NCBI GenBank assembly: GCA_016199665.1
Contig: JACQGG010000094.1
Location: 1 to 5,993 of the forward strand
From: Acidobacteriota bacterium
GTDB taxonomy: Bacteria; Acidobacteriota; UBA6911; JACQSX01
Direction: 5' to 3'
DNA length: 5,993 nt
In this document: positions 1-5,319 of the stretch, piece after piece
How the letters are laid out: the number at the start of each line of letters is the position of its first letter
Position numbering within the stretch: the first letter of the stretch is position 1
Translations under genes and position numbers: made by a program
Notes under the pieces: model-generated
Told to the model about the DNA's origin: nothing
The model's input: the letters and a program-made list of their open reading frames with translations, nothing else
Database searches by the model: none

Positions 1-579
1 AAGAGTTCCGAGGAGGCCCTGTTCGGCTGGATCGGGAGCGACTTCGGACTGAACGACGCCATCGAATCGGGCCTGGTCAAGACCCCGCGCGTGGTGGTGC
101 GCGACGACGCCGTGCCGGACGCCAAAACCTACAAGTCGCGCCTCTACCACATCTACAACGACCCCGACGTCAAGGACGACCTGAACCGCCAGGCGAAGCC
201 GGAGGAGCCGCTGCCCGACCTGGTGTTGAACGCCTACGACAGCGACGCGGTGGCGGCATGGTCAAAGAACGATCATCTGGGGTTCGAGGTGCTCTATGTC
301 TATCGCGGCGTGGTGCGCAAATACCGCCCGGACTTTTTGGTTCGTCTGCTATCCGGCGACATTTTGATCCTCGAAACCAAGGGACAGCATACCGAGCAAG
401 ACCGGCTGAAGCGGCGGTATCTCGGTGAATGGACGCAGGCCGTCAATGCGCATGGCGGGTTCGGGCGATGGAGTTGGGCCGTGGCGCATCATCCCGGAGA
501 AATCAAAGACATCCTGCTCAAGCATGCGACATCGGGAGTGGACAAGGTTGTGGCGCTGAGGGCCGTCGAAAAACAATGA
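1..579 (+). CDS. Restriction endonuclease subunit, C-terminal part (type III Res-like, PD-(D/E)XK nuclease domain); 5' end outside window
   Basis: The frame is open from base 1, so only the last 192 residues are seen. The fragment resembles the C-terminal end of large DEAD-box helicase/nuclease restriction subunits (type III Res family): a linker with GLVKTPRVVVRDD near residues 24-36, then a nuclease domain. The catalytic motif is visible as P110-D111 (RPDFLV), then E125-T-K127 (LILETKG) on the next predicted strand, matching PD-(D/E)XK with all acidic residues and the lysine present. The helicase core would lie upstream. The family cuts DNA after ATP-dependent translocation and normally pairs with a methyltransferase, which is not in this window. 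The stop (TGA 577-579) overlaps an ATG at 576, suggesting a once-coupled downstream partner. The family is recognised by motif and wording; type III rather than another helicase-nuclease is inference. Confidence 0.85.
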   Translation, partial: KSSEEALFGWIGSDFGLNDAIESGLVKTPRVVVRDDAVPDAKTYKSRLYHIYNDPDVKDDLNRQAKPEEPLPDLVLNAYDSDAVAAWSKNDHLGFEVLYVYRGVVRKYRPDFLVRLLSGDILILETKGQHTEQDRLKRRYLGEWTQAVNAHGGFGRWSWAVAHHPGEIKDILLKHATSGVDKVVALRAVEKQ

Positions 580-669
580 GCGATGCTGATAGACAACCCG
601 ATTGGCCATCCTTGAAGCGACGTTGAAGCGACGTTCGAAATTCGTCATCTGTCCGCTCACGCCGAGGGA
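576..669 (+). pseudogene. Candidate broken gene coupled to the restriction subunit (frameshifted by a tandem duplication)
   Basis: An ATG at 576 overlaps the upstream stop as ATGA, the usual layout for translationally coupled genes. It reads MSDADRQPDWPSLKRR and then stops at 624-626, inside an 11-bp tandem duplication. Past the duplication, frame 1 reads FEIRHLSAHAEG (634-669). Joining the two gives a smooth amphipathic stretch with R-H-x3-H spacing, the pattern of HEPN-type RNases. That join needs 10 bases removed, not 11; removing exactly one repeat copy instead opens the frame starting SKFVICPL. Neither continuation is a family I recognise. Real decay of a small defence-operon gene is plausible; chance is not excluded. 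No product can be assigned. Confidence 0.25.
612..633 (+). repeat. Perfect 11-bp tandem duplication
   Basis: The unit TTGAAGCGACG occurs twice back to back (612-622 and 623-633). Because 11 is not a multiple of three, it shifts the reading frame that begins at the ATG at 576 and creates the in-frame TGA at 624-626. It looks like a slippage-type duplication. Confidence 0.85.
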
Positions 670-959
670 TGTGCGGTCAGAGGAAGCACACGCACGCCGC
701 AGAATCAGTCGACGCCTCGCCCATGAGTGTCAGGTTTCCTTCTCGGTGTACAACGTCGTCCGACCGGTCCTCGACAGTCAGTTAATGACCGCAAAACTGG
801 CTTCGTGGAAATATACCCCTGCTATGAGCGTACAGCGCATCGTGGGCGCAAGACTGGTTTGCGATTATCGGTGTGCGATGGAGAGCCTTTTTACAGGTTA
901 CATGGTTCAAGCGGCGACCATCGCTTCTGCGTTACTTGAGAACTCGGTTTTGCTTTCCC
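670..959. other. Gene-poor stretch between the restriction gene and the outer-membrane gene
   Basis: I see no convincing gene here on either strand. Two frames stay open for a while on the + strand (roughly 602-1069 and 727-939), but neither has a ribosome binding site or a recognisable product, and the longer one runs through the promoter and signal peptide of the next gene. A near-repeat, CGCAA(A/G)ACTGG(C/T)TT, occurs at 790-803 and 847-860, and an 8-bp palindrome GACCGGTC lies in the middle. I see no clear factor-independent terminator for the upstream unit. The stretch may be decayed sequence from a longer operon. Confidence 0.5.
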
Positions 960-989
960 TTGTCAGAAACCGGCGGGTGCGGCTACCAT
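960..989 (+). promoter_or_regulatory. Sigma-70-type promoter giving a probably leaderless mRNA
   Basis: A -35 TTGTCA (960-965) and a -10 TACCAT (984-989) are separated by 18 bp. The ATG of the following gene begins 7 nt after the -10 box, about where transcription should start, and no Shine-Dalgarno sequence lies between. The mRNA would therefore begin at or next to the start codon. Confidence 0.65.
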
Positions 990-996
990 TGGCTGC

Positions 997-1818
997 ATGC
1001 GCTCGCGGGGATGCCTGCTTTTGCTTGGGTTGGCCGTGGGCTCGGCTTCGGCTCAGCAGCGTCCTCTGATTACGGAGATCCCGGAGCCAGTCGCCGGCGG
1101 GACGGCGCGACTGGAACTGGGGGTTGATTTCCTGCAAAATCAGCCCTTCCCCCTGAGCGGCCTGCGGGGAGACCTGACGCGCATCGGGGTCATCGGGGGG
1201 CGATTGGGACTCGGCTCCCGTATTGAGTTTGAAATCCAGGGGACGCTCGGGAATTTCTTGAGCGTCAAGCAGCGGGAACCCGCCCCTTTTTCCGACAAGC
1301 TTCGCTTCTCCGGACGTTCCACCCACGACATCGGCGATTTCCTCTTCGCAACCAAGATCCGCCTCCGGCAGGAGGCCGATGCGTGGCCGTCACTCTCCTT
1401 TCGAGCCGGAGCCATACTTCCAAACTTAAAGAGTGCGAACGGGCTGGGAATCAACACAAACCGCATCTTGGGCGGGCTTCTCGCTGGAAAACATCTGGGA
1501 AAGACCTATTTCTTCTCAAACCTGGGCATCCTCATCATCGACAACCCGACCGAGCAGGCGACTCAGAGCGACAAGCTCGCCTACGGGCTAGCTTTTCTGC
1601 ATCCGCTCAGCCGGCGCATCTACCTGCTCGGAGAAATCGAGGGAATGGGGGGCAATCCGCATCCGGGAACAGAGGATGTGTCGCGTGTGAGGTTGGGCGC
1701 CCAGGTTCGAGCCGGGGGTCTGGTCTGGGATTTTGCCGGGCTGGCGGGCCTGCGGAAGGCCGACCCGGACAGCGGCGTGGTCTTTGGGATCACCCGCGAC
1801 TTCCAGATCTTTAGATGA
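997..1818 (+). CDS. Secreted, probably outer-membrane beta-barrel protein of unknown function
   Basis: 273 residues. The N terminus is a classical Sec signal peptide: basic MRSRG, hydrophobic core to about residue 15, then A17-S18-A19 followed by Q20, a good signal peptidase I site. The rest is rich in glycine with alternating hydrophobic and polar residues in short stretches (for example ARLELGVDF, RIEFEIQGTL, TYFFSNLGILII, RIYLLGEIEG, VRLGAQVRAGG, VVFGITRDFQIF), as in barrel strands. The C terminus has an aromatic close to the end (F272, then R273). The pattern resembles outer-membrane barrels annotated as transporters (MetA/phenol-degradation type), but I cannot name a substrate. The start is fixed by the signal peptide and by the promoter directly upstream. 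The stop overlaps by 8 bp the stop of the convergent - strand gene. Confidence 0.75.
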   Translation: MRSRGCLLLLGLAVGSASAQQRPLITEIPEPVAGGTARLELGVDFLQNQPFPLSGLRGDLTRIGVIGGRLGLGSRIEFEIQGTLGNFLSVKQREPAPFSDKLRFSGRSTHDIGDFLFATKIRLRQEADAWPSLSFRAGAILPNLKSANGLGINTNRILGGLLAGKHLGKTYFFSNLGILIIDNPTEQATQSDKLAYGLAFLHPLSRRIYLLGEIEGMGGNPHPGTEDVSRVRLGAQVRAGGLVWDFAGLAGLRKADPDSGVVFGITRDFQIFR

Positions 1819-2098
1819 GAACGACCTTGAATTTTACGTTGCGGACGATTCGGGCGAAACGGCGGAAGGCTTCAAGCTGCAACCGGTCGTGACCGAGGCT
1901 GTCGGACGTCTCCACCTCGATAATCACTCCGGTATTTTCTTTGATCAGGAGAATATCCGGTCTGAAGCCATTGATCGCTTCGGGAATGTCCCAGCCCCGA
2001 AGATCGGCAAATACCCGATACCCCATCGACAGGTATCGTTTTGCCAGTTCCAGGATTTTCCCATCGTGTCTGGCCTGATTAGCAAACGTCCTTTTCAC
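1811..2098 (-). CDS. Small PD-(D/E)XK nuclease-like protein (E-x-E variant), downstream of nrdJ
   Basis: About 95 residues from the preferred GTG at 2098. A predicted helix (HDGKILELAKRYLSMGY, 11-27) leads to strands VFADLRGW and to P47-D48 (GFRPDILLI), then E61-V-E63 (VIIEVETSDS), then a helix containing LQLEAFRRFARI. This layout matches the core of the PD-(D/E)XK nuclease fold, but the usual lysine of E-x-K is a glutamate, so catalysis is uncertain. The size is that of a bare fold with no extra domain. The GTG at 2098 is preferred because a purine-rich Shine-Dalgarno lies 6 nt upstream; an ATG at 2128, overlapping the nrdJ stop by 10 bp, would give 105 residues but has no ribosome binding site. 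It follows nrdJ after 20 nt, so shared transcription is likely. The cellular role is unknown. Confidence 0.7.
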   Translation of the reverse strand: MKRTFANQARHDGKILELAKRYLSMGYRVFADLRGWDIPEAINGFRPDILLIKENTGVIIEVETSDSLGHDRLQLEAFRRFARIVRNVKFKVVLI

Positions 2099-2104
2099 CG
2101 CCAC

Positions 2105-2112
2105 CCTCTCTC
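2105..2112 (-). promoter_or_regulatory. Ribosome binding site that decides the start of the small nuclease-like gene
   Basis: On the - strand, the AG-repeat segment GAGAGAGG ends 6 nt before the GTG at 2098. It lies just after the nrdJ stop (2119-2121), so ribosomes finishing nrdJ would be released close to it. The competing ATG at 2128 has nothing comparable upstream. Confidence 0.55.
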
Positions 2113-2118
2113 TCTTGT

Positions 2119-4830
2119 CTAAGAGCATCCGCTTGTCGTTCCGCAGACGGTACAGATGTAGCAGGAGCCATTTCGTTGCATGATGTTCCCGCAGCTCAGG
2201 CAGGCGGGGGACTCCCCTTGATCGGGAATCGCCCTCAGCCACGAGGCGCCGGCCTTGCCGCTGCGAAAGGAGGGCTCGCCCACCCCCTTGTCTGACGGCG
2301 ATGGCTTGTCCGCAACATGAATACCGAGGTTTTCCTGCGTCTCTTTGGAGAGATACCGGATCGCCAGGTAGCGCACCACATAATCCGGAATAGACGTGGC
2401 AAAGGGGATCTGGGGATTGTTTGTCAGGCCCGATGGCTCGAAACTCATGTGAGCAAACATTCGGACGTAGTCTTCCAGCGGCACGCCACGCTGCAGGCCC
2501 ATTGAGATGGCAATGGCCCAGGCCATCGCCATTCCCTGCAGCGTGCTCCCCTGCTTGGCAAAGTTCAGAAAGATCTCGCCCAGGGTGTTGTCCTCCGGAT
2601 ACATGCCCATGGTGAGAAAGCCCTTAAATCCCTTGACGCGGAACTCGTGCTCCCATGCCGGGTGATCGGCCGGCATATTGCGATGCACCGGCTTGCCGGC
2701 TTCCTGTTTCTTGGACTCCTTGTTGCTCAAGGGCTGAACCTTCTTGCATCCGTCCCGGTAGATGGAAACCGATTTCATTCCCAACTCCCAGCCCGATAGG
2801 TAGGCCTGCATGATTTCATCCACCGTGGCTTCACTGGGCAGATTGATGGTCTTGGAAATCGCCCCGGACAGGAACGGCTGCACTGCGGCCGCCATCTTGA
2901 TATGCCCGAGATAATGGATCGAGCGCGATCCGCTTCGGGGACGATCGGCGCAATCAAAGACCGGAAGATGTTCCGGCTTCAAGGGAGCGGCTCCCTCGAT
3001 GGTTTCCTCCCTGTTGACATAGTCGACAATTTCCTGAATCTCGCCATCGGAGTATCCGAGTTTTCGCAGGGCGATCGGAATCGTGTGGTTGACGATCTTC
3101 AGCGTCCCTCCGCCTACAAGCTTCTTCACTTTGACCAGCGCAAAATCAGGTTCGATGCCCGTCGTATCACAGTCCATCATGAATGCGATGGTGCCGGTTG
3201 GAGCCAGCAGCGTCACCTGGGCGTTGCGATATCCAAAGCGTTCACCGGACTCGATTACCCGATCCCACGCGCTGATGGCAGCGCGCAGCAGGTCAAACGG
3301 CACGTGAGCCGAGTTGATTCGTGAAATAGCCTCGTGATGCCTTTGCATGACGCGCAGCATGGGCTGGCGATTCGTCTCGTAACCCTCAAAGGGCCCCAGC
3401 TTCTCCGCAACCTGCGCGCTCATCAGGTAGGCTTCGCCGGTCATAAGAGCCGTGATCGCAGCCGCGTAGGCCCGGCTGGCATCGCTGTCGTAGGACAACC
3501 CGCGCGCCATCAACAGGGCGCCCAGGTTGGCGTAGCCGAGACCCAGCGTGCGGAATTCATGGCTGACACGCTCGATCTCGGGAGTCGGGTAGCTGGAATT
3601 ATCCACAATGATTTCCTGCGCCAGAATCATGATCCTTACCGCGTGCCGGAATGATTCGATATCAAAGCTCCCATCCTCGCGCAGGAACTTCATCAGGTTC
3701 AACGAGGAGAGGTTGCAGGCGGAGTTGTCGTGAAATACATATTCCGAGCAGGGGTTGCAGGCGTTGATCGGAGCAGTGTTGGGGCAGGTATGCCAGTCAT
3801 TCAGTGTGGTGTAGAACTGCATCCCGGGGTCGCCGCAGGTCCAGGTTGCCTCCGCGATGGCCCGCATCAGATCGCGCGCACGATAGGTTTGGGCCGGTTC
3901 TCCGGTCGTCACCTTGCGCGTGGCCCACTCCCGGTTCTCAATAACAGCGCGCATGAAGTCATCCGTCACGCTCACGCTGTTGTTGGCATTCTGAAACTGG
4001 ACCGACTTGTAAGCCTCGCCATCAATGGAATCCCCATAACCGAGCTCAATCAGCTGATGCGCTTTCCTTTCTTCCCTGGCCTTGCACCAGATGAACTCCT
4101 CGATGTCGGGGTGGTCCGCATTGAGAATGACCATCTTGGCGGCGCGGCGCGTCGCCCCGCCGGACTTGATGGCGCCGGCAAAGGAATCCCAACCGCGCAT
4201 GAATGAGACCGGACCCGAAGCGACGCCTCCCACCGCCAGCGGCTCAATGGAGGAACGAATGCGTGACAGGTTCACGCCGGAGCCGGAGCCCCCCTTGAAA
4301 ATCATCGCCTCGGTCCGGGCCAGTTTCATAATCGATTCCATGCTGTCGTCAACTTCATTAATGAAGCAGGCCGAGCACTGGGGCTTCCTCACAATGCCCA
4401 CATTGAACTGGACCGGAGAATTGAAGGCGGCATACTGGTTCAGCAACAGGTAGGTTAGCTCGGCGCTGAAGGCCTCGGCCGATTCTGCATCCGCAAAATA
4501 GCCCCCTTTCCGGCCCCAGCGCGTGAAGGTGTCGGTGATCCGTCCCACCACCTGCCGCACGCTGTTTTCGCGCGTGGACGTGCCCATATGGCCCCGAAAA
4601 TACTTGGAGGCCACGATGTCGGTGGCCCGCTGCGACCAGAACTTTGGAAACTCCACCCCTTCTTGCCGGAAGGTCACGCGCCCGCTTTTGCCGTCCTTGA
4701 TTTCGGCAGTCCTCAACTCCCATTCCACCATGTCGAAAGGGTGAACTCCGGACTTGGTGAAATGGCGCTCTATGCTTAAACCAGGTGATTTGGCGGCTGT
4801 CTTGGCGCTCTCCAGGGCTTCGTTATTCAT
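2119..4830 (-). CDS. nrdJ: Adenosylcobalamin-dependent class II ribonucleotide reductase
   Basis: 903 residues, full length for the long NrdJ type. It reduces ribonucleotides to 2'-deoxyribonucleotides using a thiyl radical generated from coenzyme B12, so it needs no oxygen and no separate radical subunit. Visible landmarks: NSPVQFNVG (137-145); QCSACF (151-156), with C155 the likely first redox cysteine; GSGSGVNLS (181-189); N359-P-C361-S-E363, the N-x-C-x-E site carrying the thiyl cysteine; C372, 11 residues on, the likely redox partner; APTGTIAFMMDCDTTGIEP (543-561), the phosphate-binding region. A TSCPD-type segment follows (about 730-830). The tail is cysteine-rich (C877, C880, C890, C893, C896, C902), fitting the C-terminal thiol relay or zinc ribbon. 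I see no N-terminal ATP-cone. The ATG at 4830 has a good ribosome binding site, and a leader ORF overlaps it. Nothing looks broken. Confidence 0.97.
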   Translation of the reverse strand: MNNEALESAKTAAKSPGLSIERHFTKSGVHPFDMVEWELRTAEIKDGKSGRVTFRQEGVEFPKFWSQRATDIVASKYFRGHMGTSTRENSVRQVVGRITDTFTRWGRKGGYFADAESAEAFSAELTYLLLNQYAAFNSPVQFNVGIVRKPQCSACFINEVDDSMESIMKLARTEAMIFKGGSGSGVNLSRIRSSIEPLAVGGVASGPVSFMRGWDSFAGAIKSGGATRRAAKMVILNADHPDIEEFIWCKAREERKAHQLIELGYGDSIDGEAYKSVQFQNANNSVSVTDDFMRAVIENREWATRKVTTGEPAQTYRARDLMRAIAEATWTCGDPGMQFYTTLNDWHTCPNTAPINACNPCSEYVFHDNSACNLSSLNLMKFLREDGSFDIESFRHAVRIMILAQEIIVDNSSYPTPEIERVSHEFRTLGLGYANLGALLMARGLSYDSDASRAYAAAITALMTGEAYLMSAQVAEKLGPFEGYETNRQPMLRVMQRHHEAISRINSAHVPFDLLRAAISAWDRVIESGERFGYRNAQVTLLAPTGTIAFMMDCDTTGIEPDFALVKVKKLVGGGTLKIVNHTIPIALRKLGYSDGEIQEIVDYVNREETIEGAAPLKPEHLPVFDCADRPRSGSRSIHYLGHIKMAAAVQPFLSGAISKTINLPSEATVDEIMQAYLSGWELGMKSVSIYRDGCKKVQPLSNKESKKQEAGKPVHRNMPADHPAWEHEFRVKGFKGFLTMGMYPEDNTLGEIFLNFAKQGSTLQGMAMAWAIAISMGLQRGVPLEDYVRMFAHMSFEPSGLTNNPQIPFATSIPDYVVRYLAIRYLSKETQENLGIHVADKPSPSDKGVGEPSFRSGKAGASWLRAIPDQGESPACLSCGNIMQRNGSCYICTVCGTTSGCS

Positions 4831-4910
4831 ACGACTTCCTCATTGGACAAATAAGTTGAGTGGAACAACCGGCTGGGGACAAAGGGAAGAAAAGGGGACG
4901 CAACGCTCAT
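4827..4910 (-). CDS. Candidate 27-residue leader ORF overlapping the nrdJ start
   Basis: Read from the ATG at 4910, the peptide is MSVASPFLPFVPSRLFHSTY followed by LSNEEVV. Its TGA shares bases with the nrdJ ATG (ATGA), and its own Shine-Dalgarno (GAGGTGA, 4923-4917) sits 6 nt before its ATG. It lies wholly within the predicted nrdJ 5' leader. The layout is that of a translationally coupled leader peptide; coupling would tie nrdJ initiation to leader translation. No homology is recognised, and the low-complexity P/F/L-rich start could be non-functional. A good ribosome binding site together with an exact ATGA overlap is more than I would expect by accident, but the ORF is short. Confidence 0.45.
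   Translation of the reverse strand: MSVASPFLPFVPSRLFHSTYLSNEEVV
4835..4841 (-). promoter_or_regulatory. nrdJ ribosome binding site inside the leader ORF
   Basis: GAGGAAG on the - strand ends 4 nt before the nrdJ ATG. It lies within the last codons of the leader ORF (4910-4827), so a ribosome translating the leader would cover or free it. Confidence 0.7.
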
Positions 4911-4915
4911 TCAAA

Positions 4916-4928
4916 ATCACCTCGTGAT
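4916..4928 (-). other. Small hairpin covering the leader-ORF ribosome binding site
   Basis: ATCAC (4916-4920) and GTGAT (4924-4928) pair perfectly around a 3-nt loop. On the - strand transcript, the leader ORF's GAGGTGA lies in the loop and the 3' arm. Five pairs is a weak stem by itself, so it may only modulate access. Confidence 0.35.
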
Positions 4929-4975
4929 CGCCTTCTGGACGGGGCGGCCAGCAAACCATGCCCCATTGGATTATT

Positions 4976-5005
4976 ATTCTAGAAGGGGGCCGGAAAGGGA
5001 GTCAA
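4976..5005 (-). promoter_or_regulatory. nrdJ promoter (TTGACT, 18 bp, TAGAAT)
   Basis: Read on the - strand, TTGACT (5005-5000) and TAGAAT (4981-4976) are spaced by 18 bp, each close to the sigma-70 consensus. Transcription would start near 4969, leaving a leader of about 139 nt before nrdJ that contains the hairpin and the leader ORF. The NrdR-like boxes lie just upstream of the -35. Confidence 0.65.
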
Positions 5006-5012
5006 GGCAAAA

Positions 5013-5028
5013 ATACAAGATATAGGGG
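5013..5028 (-). promoter_or_regulatory. Putative NrdR box, promoter-proximal
   Basis: On the - strand, CCCCTATATCTTGTAT matches 12 of 16 positions of the NrdR consensus ACACWATATATWGTGT as I remember it. NrdR is the ATP/dATP-sensing zinc-ribbon/ATP-cone repressor of bacterial ribonucleotide reductase genes. The box ends about 8 bp upstream of the nrdJ -35. Confidence 0.6.
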
Positions 5029-5067
5029 TTTTCAACTGGATTTACACCAAATAGTGTGGTTTTCAAC
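5015..5067 (-). repeat. Pair of 22-bp imperfect direct repeats around the NrdR-like boxes
   Basis: 5015-5036 and 5046-5067 match at 17 of 22 positions with a 31-bp offset. The best-conserved part, GGTTTTCAAC on the + strand (5027-5036 and 5058-5067), is identical and extends beyond the predicted boxes. It may be part of the binding site or the footprint of a local duplication. Confidence 0.7.
5044..5059 (-). promoter_or_regulatory. Putative NrdR box, promoter-distal
   Basis: On the - strand, CCACACTATTTGGTGT also matches 12 of 16 positions, with clean ACAC and GTGT arms. It sits exactly 31 bp (three helical turns) from the proximal box, the spacing typical of paired NrdR sites. The two boxes are each preceded on the - strand by GTTGAAAACC, so the repeated unit is longer than the box. 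Confidence 0.6.
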
Positions 5068-5092
5068 ACCGACTGCACACTTCTTGCTTGAC

Positions 5093-5112
5093 TTCTCCAC
5101 AGCTTTTCCACA
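5093..5112 (+). promoter_or_regulatory. Two tandem DnaA-box-like 9-mers upstream of nrdJ
   Basis: TTCTCCACA (5093-5101) and TTTTCCACA (5104-5112) each differ by one base from the strong DnaA box TTATCCACA. They are 11 bp apart, in the same orientation and on the same helix face. The E. coli nrdAB promoter is also known to have DnaA boxes, so a link to replication timing is plausible here. No dnaA, dnaN or AT-rich unwinding region is present, so this is not an origin. Confidence 0.45.
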
Positions 5113-5134
5113 GCACGGCTACGTTTTGGCACAG

Positions 5135-5277
5135 CCGTCGGCCATCAGGGGTCAGGGTTCGGGGGTCAGGGTTCTGGGGTCAGGGGGTCAGCGGTCAGCC
5201 GTCAGCCATCATCCATCATCTATCATCCATCATCCATGGTCCATGATCCATGATCTGTCATCCGTCGTATCCATCAT
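5135..5277 (+). repeat. Degenerate heptanucleotide tandem array (20 units)
   Basis: The stretch keeps a 7-bp phase throughout, with only one extra base (5184) and two extra bases (5269-5270). After CCGTCGG (5135-5141), the units drift from GGGTCAG/GGTTCGG-like (5142-5191), through CGGTCAG and CCGTCAG, to CCATCAT-like (5206-5277); the last group includes CTATCAT, CCATGGT, CCATGAT and CTGTCAT. It fills the space between the nrdJ control region and the yggS promoter. It is not coding. Similar heptamer arrays are known in other phyla (the STRR elements of cyanobacteria); the origin here is unknown. Confidence 0.85.
5148..5187 (+). other. Potential G-quadruplex motif
   Basis: Six runs of 3-5 guanines (5148-5151, 5155-5157, 5161-5165, 5169-5171, 5176-5179, 5183-5187) are separated by loops of only 3-4 nt (TCA, TTC, TCA, TTCT, TCA). 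This exceeds the usual four-run G-quadruplex rule. The G-rich strand is the + strand, the non-template strand for any read-through toward yggS. Confidence 0.65.
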
Positions 5278-5304
5278 CCCAGCGGCACAGGTCCCTGTCC
5301 CCTC

Positions 5305-5313
5305 TGTTAGAAT
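5305..5313 (+). promoter_or_regulatory. Extended -10 promoter of yggS, probably leaderless
   Basis: TGTTAGAAT contains the extended -10 TG followed by TAGAAT (5308-5313). The GTG start is 6 nt further on and has no Shine-Dalgarno in front. No good -35 is visible, which fits an extended -10 promoter. Confidence 0.55.
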
Positions 5314-5319
5314 CTACCT

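Noticed and set aside
727..939. A 70-codon + strand frame with two RKTG segments
   Set aside because: The two RKTG segments come from the near-repeat at 790-803 and 847-860. No start signal and no recognisable family; most likely chance.
602..1069. A 155-codon + strand frame starting at TTG 602
   Set aside because: It has no ribosome binding site, runs through the promoter and signal peptide of the outer-membrane gene, and its product resembles nothing I know. Part of it would be opened by removing one copy of the 11-bp duplication, so it is mentioned under the broken gene but not called.
2317..4779. Several long + strand frames opposite nrdJ
   Set aside because: They are antisense shadows of a complete, clearly recognised gene in high-GC sequence, and none shows its own start signals.
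4831..4975. A cobalamin riboswitch in the nrdJ leader, expected as a possibility for a B12-dependent enzyme
   Set aside because: The leader is about 139 nt, short for this riboswitch, and I see no B12-box-like GCCACTG. The leader ORF and hairpin explain the space better.
5135..5277. Heptamer array as a CRISPR array or replication-origin iterons
   Set aside because: Units are contiguous 7-mers without spacers, so it is not CRISPR. No replication initiator gene or AT-rich region is present, and units vary too much for iterons.
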